The notes: generated by a model not told the origin, from the sequence alone. A stretch of 64,000 nt of DNA from JACVRW01 sp963812415 (GCA_963812415.1 CAWEVH010000040.1:62001-126000), one strand, 5' to 3'; shown: positions 16,511 to 24,221, numbered from the stretch's first letter. Translations and numbers: made by a program.

Positions 16511-16918
16511 ATGGACATCGACCCAGGCCCCAAGCTTCCGGCTGAGGAGTGGCGCGCCGACCGCACGGAGGCCCTGGAAATCGTCATGTCGTACGCGCAC
16601 GCTTTCTCCGCTGAGCCGCTGGCCGAGCCGCAGACCGAGCCGGACGCCACGCCGATCTCCCTCGTCCCCGCGTCGTTCGGACCAATCCGGCCCGATCGGC
16701 TGACCGTCTGGCCGACCGAGAACGGTCTCTTCGGGATCGACGTGCGCTGGGTCGGGCGCGAGTGCATCCTGCGCTCGGTCGTCGTGCGCCGTCTCCTGGC
16801 CGACGCCGGCTACGCGACCCACACCGGCAACTCGGCCGACGGGCGCACCTGGGAGCTGCGCGTGACCGGCGTGCCCGCCGACGAGGTGGCCACATTGATC
16901 CGCAACCACATCTGGTAG
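16511..16918 (+). CDS. conserved-looking protein of unknown function
   Basis: A 135-residue soluble protein starting at ATG 16511, about 75 bp from the 5' end of rnpB on the other strand. The second half (RLTVWPTENGLFGIDVRWVG to the C-terminal IRNHIW) has normal hydrophobic periodicity and looks like an alpha/beta domain. No motif identifies it. The antisense frame of the zinc-ribbon gene at 16584-17246 overlaps it completely. Composition favours this strand as the coding one in the overlap. Confidence 0.55.
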   Translation: MDIDPGPKLPAEEWRADRTEALEIVMSYAHAFSAEPLAEPQTEPDATPISLVPASFGPIRPDRLTVWPTENGLFGIDVRWVGRECILRSVVVRRLLADAGYATHTGNSADGRTWELRVTGVPADEVATLIRNHIW

Positions 16919-17246
16919 CCCTCGGTGGGCCGGCGGGCCTTTCGAAACGTTGGTGTGTCGTGCGGCCCTGGCTCCCCGCCCGAAACCCACCATGCGGTGG
17001 GACGGGTCGACCCAGGACAAGAAGGTCCTCTAGCTCGAGGCGGCTCCCACAGCCGTCGCAGCTCGCCGAGGCGCCGGCCAGCGTCAGGCGCCCACGACAC
17101 ACCGGGCACTCGGCGACGCCGTGGGCCTGGACGGCCCGCCAGGCGCCGGACAGGTGCTCCTCGAGCGTGGGCCCGCCACCGCGCCGGCTGCCCTCGGGCG
17201 GCGACGCAAACAGCCGGGCCGGGGATTCCAGCAGCGCGGTTGTCAC
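16584..17246 (-). CDS. zinc-ribbon protein translationally coupled to lexA; 3' end uncertain
   Basis: Starts at GTG 17246, overlapping the lexA stop as GTGA. The first 75 residues are convincing: an Ala/Leu-rich start, then a zinc ribbon with AECPVCRGRL and SCDGCGSRLE. Beyond about 17020 the frame becomes Arg/Cys-rich and runs antisense to the gene at 16511-16918, so the true end is probably near 17030 (a TAG lies one frame away at about 17031). A lost stop or indel is likely. Coupling to lexA implies DNA-damage induction. The function is unknown. Confidence 0.5.
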   Translation of the reverse strand: MTTALLESPARLFASPPEGSRRGGGPTLEEHLSGAWRAVQAHGVAECPVCRGRLTLAGASASCDGCGSRLELEDLLVLGRPVPPHGGFRAGSQGRTTHQRFERPAGPPRATRCGCGSMWPPRRRARRSRAAPRCARRPSCRCGSRSRRRPGDGARRPSAGCTRARPSARRSRRDRSRSARRSADRAGLVRTTRGRGRSAWRPARSAARPAAQRRKRARTT

Positions 17247-17857
17247 GGGACCCTCCTGCACACGCCGACGACCCGGCCGAGCACCTGCACGTCGCGCGAC
17301 AGGATCGGCTCGAGCGAGTCGTTCTCGGGCTGCAGTCGCACGTGGTCGGCCTCGCGGAAGAAGCGCTTCACGGTGGCTTCCTCCCCGACGAGCGCCACGA
17401 CGATCTCGCCGTCGTCGGCGGTGTCCTGCGGCCTGACGATCACGTAGTCGCCCTCGAAGATGCCGGCGTTCACCATCGAGTCGCCCTTCACGCGCAGGAC
17501 GAACTCGCCCTCGTCCCCGCCCGCGATCCCCGGAACGGGTACGTACTCCTCGATGTTCTCCTCGGCGAGCACGGGCTGGCCCGCGGCGACCTGGCCCACC
17601 AGCGGCAGCCCGGCGGGGGCGATCGCCGACTTGGCCTTGTCGACCAGCACCTCGATCGCTCGCGGCTTTGTGGGGTCGCGCTTGAGCAGCCCCAGCTTCT
17701 CGAGGTTGGCGAGGTGAGCGTGCACCGTCGAGGACGAGGTGAGGCCGATGGCCTTGCCGATGTCCCGGACTGTCGGTGGATAGCCGTGCTCGCTGCCGTA
17801 GCTGCGGACGAAGTCGAAGATCTCCTGCTGGCGCTTCGTGAGGTTCAGCTCGACCAT
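17243..17857 (-). CDS. lexA: LexA SOS repressor
   Basis: A 204-residue LexA. The N-terminal winged helix (TVRDIGKAIGLTSSSTVHAH) binds SOS boxes, the hinge has the Ala92-Gly93 self-cleavage site (VGQVAAGQP), and the serine/lysine dyad is Ser127 (VKGDSMVNAG) and Lys164 (EEATVKRF). RecA filaments stimulate autocleavage after DNA damage. ATG 17857 is chosen over the upstream in-frame start because it begins at the conserved VELNLTKRQQ. A perfect SOS box lies about 40 nt upstream, showing autoregulation. A zinc-ribbon gene overlaps its stop. Confidence 0.97.
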   Translation of the reverse strand: MVELNLTKRQQEIFDFVRSYGSEHGYPPTVRDIGKAIGLTSSSTVHAHLANLEKLGLLKRDPTKPRAIEVLVDKAKSAIAPAGLPLVGQVAAGQPVLAEENIEEYVPVPGIAGGDEGEFVLRVKGDSMVNAGIFEGDYVIVRPQDTADDGEIVVALVGEEATVKRFFREADHVRLQPENDSLEPILSRDVQVLGRVVGVCRRVP

Positions 17858-17895
17858 GTGGACCCCTCCCGAGGCCGTGTCCTGTGCCGTTCTCC

Positions 17896-17909
17896 GAACA
17901 TGTGTTCGT
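17896..17909. promoter_or_regulatory. LexA binding site (SOS box)
   Basis: CGAACATGTGTTCG matches the Gram-positive consensus CGAAC-N4-GTTCG exactly and is palindromic except at its centre. It lies upstream of lexA, as expected for autorepression. Confidence 0.93.
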
Positions 17910-17985
17910 AGAGTACCCGGGGGTCCGGACGGCATCAAGCAGGGGCGCGGGCGAGCACCCGCACCGCTCTATACTCATCGCGCAC

Positions 17986-18071
17986 GCGCCTGTGGCGGAA
18001 CTGGTAGACGCGCAAGGTTGAGGGCCTTGTCCTCCATTTGGAGGGTGGGAGTTCGAATCTCCCTGGGCGCA
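17986..18071 (+). tRNA. tRNA-Leu (anticodon GAG)
   Basis: An 86-nt class II tRNA with acceptor GCGCCTG/TGGGCGC and A73, D arm TGGCGGAACTGGTAGACGC, anticodon stem CAAGG/CCTTG around loop TTGAGGG (anticodon GAG, reading CUC/CUU), a long variable arm and T arm GGGAG-TTCGAAT-CTCCC. CCA is not encoded. A -10-like TATACT is at 17970-17975. Its 3' end is the apparent attachment site of the island that follows. Confidence 0.97.
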
Positions 18072-18075
18072 TCGA
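18056..18075 (+). repeat. island attachment repeat, left copy (attL) at the tRNA-Leu 3' end
   Basis: AATCTCCCTGGGCGCATCGA, covering the last 16 bases of tRNA-Leu plus 4, recurs exactly at 28515-28534. With one extra A in the distal copy the match extends 7 bases further upstream (AGTTCGA). A tRNA 3' end duplicated in the same orientation is the usual mark of tyrosine-recombinase integration. Confidence 0.8.
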
Positions 18076-18076
18076 G

Positions 18077-18102
18077 AAGCCCCCGCTAATCGGGGCTTTT
18101 TT
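18077..18102 (+). terminator. rho-independent terminator after tRNA-Leu
   Basis: AAGCCCC and GGGGCTT pair around an 8-nt loop and are followed by a run of T to 18102, six bases after the tRNA end. Confidence 0.85.
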
Positions 18103-18206
18103 GCCTTCTCAGAACGCTGTTTGCTAACGGCCGTTGATTTCGAGCGCTGAGTCACCCGGGTCGGGGGCTCCACGAGCCACCCTGTGGAGCGCCTCGTAGT
18201 CGGGTT

Positions 18207-18410
18207 GGACTGTGCTCTGGTCAAGCGCCACCGAGCGCCGGCCGTCAACAGCTAGACGACCATCAGCGCCAACTACAGCGCCTGCAAGAAGAACACCCGG
18301 AGAACGCCGCCGAACTCGCCGTGCTGTTCGGCGGCAGCCGAGAGCAGCGCCAACGCGAATACAACTGGCTGATGCGGCTACACCAGCCACGGCCGGAAGG
18401 GGACCAATGA
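18207..18410 (+). pseudogene. C-terminal remnant of a coiled-coil protein
   Basis: An open frame without a start codon ends at TGA 18408-18410. It reads RQQLDDHQRQLQRLQEEHPE, then a globular tail (ELAVLFGGSREQRQREYNWL), so a coiled coil is followed by a short C-terminal domain. The codon use and heptads look like real coding sequence whose 5' part was lost next to the tRNA. Its stop overlaps the start of the next broken gene as ATGA, indicating a former operon. The family is not recognised. Confidence 0.45.
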
Positions 18411-18627
18411 ACTGGCAGCGACACGTCGAGTACATCGGCGGAGTCCATTCGTCTCATACGAGCCCGTGCCCGAGCCCGGCGCACCACCCGACTTCGACGG
18501 CGGCTGCCGCCAGCTGCCGCCATCCCCGCCACGGGTCGAATGGGCACGCGACCAGGCCGACCAGGCCTGGGAAACGATCACGCTCGAGGACGGCGCGTCG
18601 CTGTTCTTCGGAACGCTGGGCGAATGA
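18407..18627 (+). pseudogene. small frameshifted gene at the island's left end
   Basis: ATG 18407 opens MNWQRHVEYIGGV. After about 18448 the sense continues in another frame as FVSYEPVPEPGAPPDFDGG and ends WETITLEDGASLFFGTLGE at TGA 18625. Joined, it would be about 73 residues, coupled by ATGA to the preceding coiled-coil remnant. The function is unknown. One indel explains the break. Confidence 0.45.
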
Positions 18628-18932
18628 GGGACGTATATGTCCCCCAGGTCGGTGACAGTTACAGGCACGTCGAAACGTTCTTGGACGCCAACGTTGGCGC
18701 TCGAAAATGCCGTCTTCAGGGTGCCGGCGTTGGCACACGAAACAGGGGAGGGGCAGAGGGGGGCAAACTCAACCCCGCTCCCGATAGACCGCCGGTGTGG
18801 CCTGCGGCGAGAAAACCTGTCCCAAATGGGAAGGGCCCGGTGGGGGGTAACCCCGATCGTCGCTCGGATAGACCGCCGGGGTGAGACATGGCGCGCGCCT
18901 GATCCTGTGAATTCGGATTTGAGGCACCTCCT
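18628..18932. other. gene-free stretch with a short direct repeat
   Basis: No convincing gene is seen in either strand. A 13-bp direct repeat GATAGACCGCCGG occurs at 18783 and 18867, with similar flanks, about 84 bp apart. Its meaning is unknown. Confidence 0.4.
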
Positions 18933-19202
18933 TTGAAGCGCCGCCACAGGCTCGTCGTGAGGCTCTCCGACGACGAGCTCGCGCAACTCGACGAGCTCCG
19001 GCCGCGCGGTGTTGCGCGTGCGACGGTTTCGGCGGGGGCGTGGGTGCGGCCCGAGGCCGCCCCAGCCCCCGCGAAACCGTGTGAGAGACAACGTGTGCGC
19101 TACGGGCACCCCAAAACGGCGGTGAAGCCAACCGGGTTGTTCGGGTTCTGGAAGGCGCTCTGGTTTGGCGTCCCGAAGTGGATGTTCTGGTGGAAGCCGT
19201 AA
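18933..19202 (+). pseudogene. ribbon-helix-helix repressor fragment interrupted by a hairpin sequence
   Basis: The first 27 residues (KRRHRLVVRLSDDELAQLDE) match the beta-strand/helix start of a ribbon-helix-helix DNA-binding protein such as an antitoxin or relaxosome factor. The second helix is missing. Sense ends at about 19020, exactly where a near-perfect 27-bp stem-loop begins, and the rest of the frame reads antisense through the neighbouring secreted-protein gene. This is probably a truncated gene. Confidence 0.4.
19023..19080. repeat. 58-nt near-perfect palindromic hairpin
   Basis: The arms starting CGGTTTC (19024) and ending GAAACCG (19079) pair continuously through CGGGGGC/GCCCCCG, TGGG/CCCA and GCGGCC/GGCCGC to a 3-nt loop CGA at 19052-19054, with only three single-base bulges. 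No T-run follows on either strand, so it is a poor terminator. It resembles a REP- or MITE-like palindromic unit and sits at the break in the RHH fragment. Confidence 0.6.
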
Positions 19203-19384
19203 AACCCTTGGGCGGCCTCCGAATTCGCGCAGATGTCAGGGCCAACCGGCATGTTGGTTCCGTCTGACGCTTTGATGATGAAGTGCTGGTGTGGGGAGAC
19301 CGCAGGCGGCGCCTGCGCTGACGCGGCTCCCGTGACCCCGAAGAACGACGCGGCCGTGACCAACAAAAGGACGTTCCTTCGCAT
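19100..19384 (-). CDS. small secreted protein of unknown function
   Basis: A 94-residue protein. Residues 1-29 are a clear signal peptide (MRRNVLLLVTAASFFGVTGA, cleavage near ASAQA). The mature part has two cysteines, positioned for one disulfide (GPDICANS and the C-terminal LGCP), and a histidine/asparagine-rich segment. ATG 19384 is preceded by the good ribosome site GAGAGGAAG, preferred over an upstream in-frame ATG. No family is recognised. Its leader contains two adjacent strong hairpins. Confidence 0.6.
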   Translation of the reverse strand: MRRNVLLLVTAASFFGVTGAASAQAPPAVSPHQHFIIKASDGTNMPVGPDICANSEAAQGFYGFHQNIHFGTPNQSAFQNPNNPVGFTAVLGCP

Positions 19385-19430
19385 GCGTGGTACTTCCTCT
19401 CGGTAGCTGGACGGCAGGCTCCCCGCCGGT

Positions 19431-19498
19431 GCCCCAGGGCCGGGGTTGGACGCGGCCCTGGGGCGGTGAGACACCGAGGCTCACCCCCGGTGCCTCAC
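19431..19498 (-). promoter_or_regulatory. tandem hairpins in the leader of the secreted-protein gene
   Basis: Two inverted repeats lie side by side 47-114 nt upstream of the start at 19384. One has perfect 11-bp arms GCCCCAGGGCC/GGCCCTGGGGC (19431-19464). The other pairs GTGAG.CACCG with CGGTG.CTCAC (19466-19498), 10 of 11. Neither is followed by a T-run. They could be a structured regulatory leader, protein-binding sites or attenuators. The 260 bp further upstream hold no gene. Confidence 0.45.
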
Positions 19499-19759
19499 GT
19501 CGGCGGCGCTTGAGGTAAAGCCATGAAAGAACGCGCGCCAGCAGCCGCAACTAACGCCGCAGGATGAATAGCCCTGCATGACGGGGCGAACCTCTCCCGG
19601 TCACTGTTTGCGGGCCGGCACCTATTCCTCGGGGACGCCCAGCGTGAACGGTGTCCAAACTGCGGACGAGGCGCGTGCGGCGGGAATGTCGCGTCCAGGT
19701 GGTTGGGGTGCTCTCGTCAGCCGGGCCTCTGTTGCGCTTGCCGGTGCGGGTCCCTGATG

Positions 19760-20413
19760 TCAGCCCGAGGCCCAGGCATCGCCCCCGAAGTGGACGACGG
19801 CCCAGTAGAACTTTCGCGCGACTCGCGGGCAGGCGTCGAAGTAGCCGGTCTCATCGGTGGTCTTGCAGATGCGGTACATCTGCTGCAGAAACCGTCGGTC
19901 GATGTTCGCCTTTGCCCGGCGGAGGCCCCAAGCCTGCTGCTTCGCGGTCATGCGCCACCGGACCAGCTTGAACTCGCCCGGACCGAAGTTGTGGTAGCCG
20001 AAATCGTGAACGATGCAGGCTCGGCGGAACTTCTTCCTGTGCGCACGCACGTACTTCCCCGCGAGCGGGATCTTGTCGAGCCATACCGGGGCGCTGCAGC
20101 CATCGGTATGGGGATCGAAATGGCGAGCAAGGCGCGGATGCCGTTTCACGTGCCGGTAGAACTGCAGCGGCGGCGAGCTTTTGAACGTCACCGCGTGCGC
20201 CCAGCATTTCGGGCCGCAATGACCGCCACCGTCGTCTGGTGGCCGCGCCGACGCCGAAGCCGGTGCCTGACCCACCGCGAACGACGAGACGATCAACGTC
20301 GCAGTCAGTGCTCGCAGCCACAGCGCCCCATTCACTATTGCCTTCCTCGCATCGTGGCTTGGTCGTGTGGCGCTACGCTGCCTCAAGTGTCGTGAGGTGT
20401 TGCGAATGGGCAT
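19760..20413 (-). CDS. secreted bacterial phospholipase A2
   Basis: A 217-residue secreted protein matching the prokaryotic phospholipase A2 type known from Streptomyces. After a long basic signal peptide (to about ASASA, residue 55) comes the diagnostic pair: the Ca2+-loop-like DGCSAPVWL and the catalytic helix ACIVHDFGYHNFG with the His-Asp dyad. Further cysteines (CGPKC, RICKTT, DACPR) would form disulfides. The enzyme hydrolyses the sn-2 ester of phospholipids outside the cell. ATG 20413 is chosen for its ribosome site GGTGAAGAG. Island cargo, possibly acting on host or competitor membranes (inference). Confidence 0.82.
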   Translation of the reverse strand: MPIRNTSRHLRQRSATRPSHDARKAIVNGALWLRALTATLIVSSFAVGQAPASASARPPDDGGGHCGPKCWAHAVTFKSSPPLQFYRHVKRHPRLARHFDPHTDGCSAPVWLDKIPLAGKYVRAHRKKFRRACIVHDFGYHNFGPGEFKLVRWRMTAKQQAWGLRRAKANIDRRFLQQMYRICKTTDETGYFDACPRVARKFYWAVVHFGGDAWASG

Positions 20414-20829
20414 CTCTTCACCTTTCGTGAGGTCTCCCTGCCGCGCGTCGCCGCCGCTGTGCCCCACACCGTCAGGCCGAAGCGGACCGGCCGCAAGGGC
20501 GTCCTCACGGTCTTCTCAGCACCGCCTCACAGTCGCCTCATACTTGAGAGGCGCCAACCCGGGGGCGGCACATGCCGGCCCCGGGGCGCGCTCAGGGCGC
20601 CGGGCGCCGACCGAAGCCGGCGCGGGCGGCTGCGATCTCCTCGTCCCGCTGCTCACCGCGTAGTCGCCCGATCGGCCACGCGGTGCGACCCAGCAACAGA
20701 TCCGGCTGAGCTGCCGTCTACCTCGACGCGCACCCTCCGCCTGATCGGCTCCCGGCTCTCGCCGTAGAAGGGTGACGCCGGCCAGCCAGGCGCCCGCTCT
20801 GCCCGTCGTTCCCGGGTTGGGACCGTGGT
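20414..20829. other. gene-free stretch between divergent secreted-protein genes
   Basis: About 415 bp with only GC-biased short frames. Nothing resembling a gene or RNA is recognised. It presumably holds the promoters of the phospholipase and HAF-repeat genes. Confidence 0.4.
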
Positions 20830-21951
20830 GTGATCCGGTCGCGGGCCGGTTGCGAATCGTCGTGCATGGTGTCTGGCGTTCAGACAGACAGCTCCGGCGG
20901 GGCCGCTGGCAGCCGTACCCGTCGTGGCTTGATCGCGGCGCTCGCCACCGTCGTCGCGCTGGCCGCATTCGCCATCGGGGCGATCGCGGCGTCGGCCGAG
21001 CCGCCGCCGCCAGGGGCCAGCGGCATCGTCCACGGCTTCCTGGCGAAGGACGGGTTCTTCAGGACGATCGACCATCCCGACGCCGCGACGATCCCCCGCA
21101 CCCCTGACGACATCACGGGGACGGACACTCAGGGCATCAACGATCGCGGCGAGATCGTGGGCGTGTACGAGGGCCGCGACCGCGTCTTCCGCCACTTCGT
21201 GCGCAATCGCAAGGGCAGCTTCACCATCCTCGACGATCCCCCGGGAACAAGCGGCGACCGGCTCGACTACGAGACGACCGACATCAACAACCGCGGCGAG
21301 ATTACCGGCTTCTACAACGACGAGCAGGGGAACACGACGACCGGTTTCCTGCGCACCCGCAAGGGCCGGTTCGTAGACATCAACGTCCCCGGCTCAGAGC
21401 TAACGGCGGCGTTCAAGCTCAACGACCGCCGCCAGGTCGTGGGTAGCTACGTCGACGCGGCGGGGGCGTCGCACGGCTTTCTTTGGGACGACGGCGACTT
21501 CCAGACGATCGACGTCCCGGGCGCGGCGGCGACCGGGGCCCTCGGCATCAACAACCGCCGCCAGATCGTCGGCTTTTACATCGACGCGGGTGGAAGGTCC
21601 CACGGCTTCCTGCGCGACAGACGGGGCGCCGTCACCACCCTCCCCGAGCCGCCCGGCGCCGCCCCGGCGATCGAAGCAACGATTCCGAGCGCCATCAACG
21701 ATCGCGGCCAGATAGTGGGCGGGGTCGTCGACTCCCAAGGCGGATCGCGAGGCTTCCTGCTCGGGCGCGGCCGGTTCAGGCTGGTCGAAGGTCCGGTAGC
21801 CGCCTACACCCTCGCGCGTGACATCAACAACCGCGGCTGGATTGTCGGCTTCTACGAGTCCAAGCGGCCGGTCGGCGCTCGCAGCTCCACGGCTGGACGG
21901 GCCGACCTCGCCCGTGACGGCAGTGCTGCTCGTCGACGCGAGCGGGACTGA
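20830..21951 (+). CDS. HAF-repeat extracellular protein
   Basis: About 361-373 residues. An N-terminal signal/anchor helix (GLIAALATVVALAAFAIGA) precedes six or seven tandem repeats of about 45 residues, each with the pattern INNRGQIVGFY.D..G..HGFL followed by a TIDVPGA-like strand, which defines the HAF family of predicted beta-propeller-like extracellular proteins. Function is not established; surface binding is likely. The start may be GTG 20830 or ATG 20866. The C-terminus is degenerate (Arg/Ala-rich after about residue 350) and ends just before the recombinase fragment, so it may be slightly truncated. Confidence 0.8.
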   Translation: MIRSRAGCESSCMVSGVQTDSSGGAAGSRTRRGLIAALATVVALAAFAIGAIAASAEPPPPGASGIVHGFLAKDGFFRTIDHPDAATIPRTPDDITGTDTQGINDRGEIVGVYEGRDRVFRHFVRNRKGSFTILDDPPGTSGDRLDYETTDINNRGEITGFYNDEQGNTTTGFLRTRKGRFVDINVPGSELTAAFKLNDRRQVVGSYVDAAGASHGFLWDDGDFQTIDVPGAAATGALGINNRRQIVGFYIDAGGRSHGFLRDRRGAVTTLPEPPGAAPAIEATIPSAINDRGQIVGGVVDSQGGSRGFLLGRGRFRLVEGPVAAYTLARDINNRGWIVGFYESKRPVGARSSTAGRADLARDGSAARRRERD

Positions 21952-21959
21952 TGGGCCCG

Positions 21960-22345
21960 CTACGACGGCGGCTGGTTCGATGGAAACCGTGGACGGAGCC
22001 CGGTCGTCGCTGGGATCAGAGGCGCGTGGCGGGCGTGGACGGTGGCGATGATCTCGGCGTTGTCGATCCCTTGCAGGTAGATCGAGGTGACGCCGAGGTT
22101 GGTGTGGCCGAGCTGGCGTTGGATGACGTCAAGCGGCACGCCCTCGTGGGCGAGCTCGACGGCGTGGGCGTGGCGCAGCTGATGCGGAGCGAACCTGCGC
22201 CGGACGCCGGCGTTGGCGGCGACGCGCCGCAGCTGCCCGCGGGCGGCGTAGCTCGACCAGCGCCGCCCGCAGGTTGGCCCGTCGATGACGCAGAGCAGTG
22301 GCCCAACCGGCATCTCCGGATCGGAGGGAGTTCGGGCATCGTCGC
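21960..22345 (-). pseudogene. tyrosine recombinase, C-terminal fragment
   Basis: The catalytic C-terminal half of a phage-type integrase: HQLRHAHAVELAHEGVPLDV carries the His-x-x-Arg-His box, QRQLGHTNLGVTSIYLQGID the LGH and the nucleophilic Tyr. The upstream half with the first catalytic Arg and the core-binding domain is absent, and the region before about 22345 has stops in this frame. It is probably the remains of the integrase that mobilised the island, or of an older nested insertion. Confidence 0.85.
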
Positions 22346-22680
22346 TGTCGCAATGAGGCTTGCTGTTTCGATCTGTCGCTCAGAAGGAGGTCAGACCGAC
22401 GGGTCGACAGCCTCAAAGAGAGTCAGCTCGCCGCCCGGTCGGGGACCTTCTCCTCAGCGTCGGTGACGTCCGACGCTCGCACGCGCCGACGTCGTGCCTA
22501 TGCACCGGACGCAAGGGCTGCGGCCAAGTGGCGCTTCCGTTGGTCGTCCACACCGACCGTCTCGGCCTTGACGACCGACGCGCTCGCTTGCACGCGGATG
22601 GGAGAGCGCAGGCTCTCGGCAGTCTTGCTCGCCTCCGCATGAGAGGGGCTTGCTGGAACATCGGTTAGCGTCACCGACCA
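22346..22680. other. gene-free stretch upstream of the recombinase fragment
   Basis: About 335 bp lacking a recognisable gene. The missing N-terminal half of the recombinase would lie here on the minus strand, but the frames are closed. A TAGCGT -10 box for the downstream metallo-hydrolase ends at about 22671. Confidence 0.4.
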
Positions 22681-23346
22681 ATGGCTGATGTGAATCGGAT
22701 CAGCCGGCTGGGATTCGTGAATGCGTACCTGGTGCGCGAGAACGACGGGCTGACCGTGATCGACACGATGATCGGGGGCTCCGCCGGCAAGATCATCGCA
22801 GGGGCCGAGGCCATCGGTGCGCCAATCGTCCGCATCCTCCTCACCCACGCCCACGCCGACCACATCGGCTCGCTCGACGCGCTGAAGGAGAGACTTCCGG
22901 AGGCAGAAGTGATCATCTCGGCCCGCGATGCCCGGCTTTTGGCCAAGGACATGAGTCTCGATCCGGGCGAGCCGGAGGACAAGCTCCGCGGCGGCTACCC
23001 GGGCGCCAAGACCAAGCCCGACCGTACCGTCGAGGCCGGAGAGCGCGTCGGCTCGCTCGAGGTGATCGCGACCCCAGGCCACACCCCGGGCCACGTCGCG
23101 TTGCTCGACCACCGGGACCGCACCTTGTATTGCGGCGATGTCTACTCGACCCTCGGCGGCGTCGCGACCTCGGCGAACCTGAATCCGCTGTTCCCACTGG
23201 TCCTGTTCACTTGGCACCGTCCGACGGAGCTGGAGAGCGCGCGTGGGTTGCGCGCCCGCGAGCCTGCCCGGCTGGCGCCTGGGCACGGGAAGGTCGTCGA
23301 GAGCCCGCTCGAGGCGATGGGCCGGGCTATCGCCCGCGGGTCTTAG
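22681..23346 (+). CDS. metallo-beta-lactamase-fold hydrolase
   Basis: A 221-residue cytoplasmic MBL-fold enzyme with the full dinuclear metal site: THAHADHIG, ATPGHTPGHVAL, YCGDVYS and the final LAPGHGKVV. It is of the glyoxalase-II-like group acting on small thioesters or esters; the substrate is unknown. ATG 22681 lies 9 nt after TAGCGT, so it is probably leaderless. It looks intact in a region otherwise full of remnants. Confidence 0.88.
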   Translation: MADVNRISRLGFVNAYLVRENDGLTVIDTMIGGSAGKIIAGAEAIGAPIVRILLTHAHADHIGSLDALKERLPEAEVIISARDARLLAKDMSLDPGEPEDKLRGGYPGAKTKPDRTVEAGERVGSLEVIATPGHTPGHVALLDHRDRTLYCGDVYSTLGGVATSANLNPLFPLVLFTWHRPTELESARGLRAREPARLAPGHGKVVESPLEAMGRAIARGS

Positions 23347-23895
23347 TCGCCCGCAACCGGAGCCCCTGCAACACGACCGTCGCTGGAGGGCGGTAGGCGC
23401 TCTCGCCAGGGACGAGGAGCATCCGCGCCGCCAGGTCTCTCCTCTCCCGGCGCCTTGCATAGGCACAGCGTGGGCGCTCTGACCAGCCGCGCCGCGGTCT
23501 CCGTCACGGCCTCCGCTTTCGCAATCGCCTGAAGCCGGCACTCCGGCCGGACACCCGTCAGCTCCTGCTGTGGACGACGAGCTGTACAACGAGTCGGTAG
23601 TGCTGCTCCTCAACGGATCCGAGAGCCGCCCCGGCGCCGATCGCGTGTCTGCAGACACCTCCCTCTCGTCCGACGCGGGCGTGTCCTGCCCACGACACGA
23701 GACGCTCCCTTCCATGAGGCTGCGGCACTCTTGGCGGGTTGGCGAGCCGATGCTTTGGGGGCGACAGGGAGGCACGTCGTCGGAGATCATTCGGGACCGC
23801 GCGACTGAGGCCCGCACAGCCAGGGTTCAAGACGACTTGCTTGCCCGGGACGACCTGCGTAGGGTCGCAGCAACGACTCAACGGAGGTACTGGCC
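23347..23895. other. gene-poor stretch with a possible gene remnant
   Basis: About 550 bp without an intact gene. Near 23570-23640 the plus strand reads DDELYNESVVLLLNGSESRP, which recalls the C-terminal domain of glycogen-debranching or isoamylase-type hydrolases, but it is too short to assign. The rest shows nothing recognisable. Confidence 0.3.
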
Positions 23896-24174
23896 ATGCA
23901 TGTCGTCGTGCAGCACCGGATCACCGATCCGGAGAAGTTCTTTTCGATAGACGCCGACGAGGTTGCGGGAGGCGGGCCGCCTGGTGTCCAGGGGCGGCAG
24001 TTCTTCCCTTCCCAAGACGAGTCGACAGCCGTCTGCCTGTGGGATGCGGACTCGATCGACACTCTCCGCAACTACCTCGACCCGGCTACCGCCGGCGCAA
24101 GCGAGAACGCTTACTTCGAGGTCGACACGGACCGCGCGGTGGGACTCCCGGAGACTGCTGCGGCAGGCGCCTAG
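23896..24174 (+). CDS. small conserved protein, probable alpha/beta ferredoxin-like fold
   Basis: A 92-residue cytoplasmic protein with ribosome site CGGAGG ahead of ATG 23896. The pattern MHVVVQHRITDPEKFFS ... STAVCLWDADSIDTLRNYLD ... NAYFEVD is typical of small dimeric alpha-beta-barrel proteins annotated as hypothetical in actinobacteria. No catalytic residue is evident. A perfect terminator follows 20 nt after the stop, so it is a single-gene transcript. Confidence 0.7.
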   Translation: MHVVVQHRITDPEKFFSIDADEVAGGGPPGVQGRQFFPSQDESTAVCLWDADSIDTLRNYLDPATAGASENAYFEVDTDRAVGLPETAAAGA

Positions 24175-24193
24175 GGCTCCAACCGTCGTATCG

Positions 24194-24221
24194 GAGCGCC
24201 CCCAGAGTTGGGGGCGCTCTC
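24194..24221 (+). terminator. stem-loop terminator
   Basis: Perfect 10-bp arms GAGCGCCCCC and GGGGGCGCTC around a 6-nt loop, followed by a pyrimidine-rich TCGTTCCTTCT tract, just after the gene ending at 24174. Confidence 0.75.

Noticed and set aside
18783..18879. Direct repeats GATAGACCGCCGG as iterons or a CRISPR-like array
   Set aside because: Only two copies, with unequal flanks and no leader or cas genes; no CRISPR array was seen anywhere in the window.
22498..23817. A 439-codon minus-strand frame opposite the metallo-hydrolase
   Set aside because: Antisense to an intact MBL-fold gene and lacking any recognisable domain.
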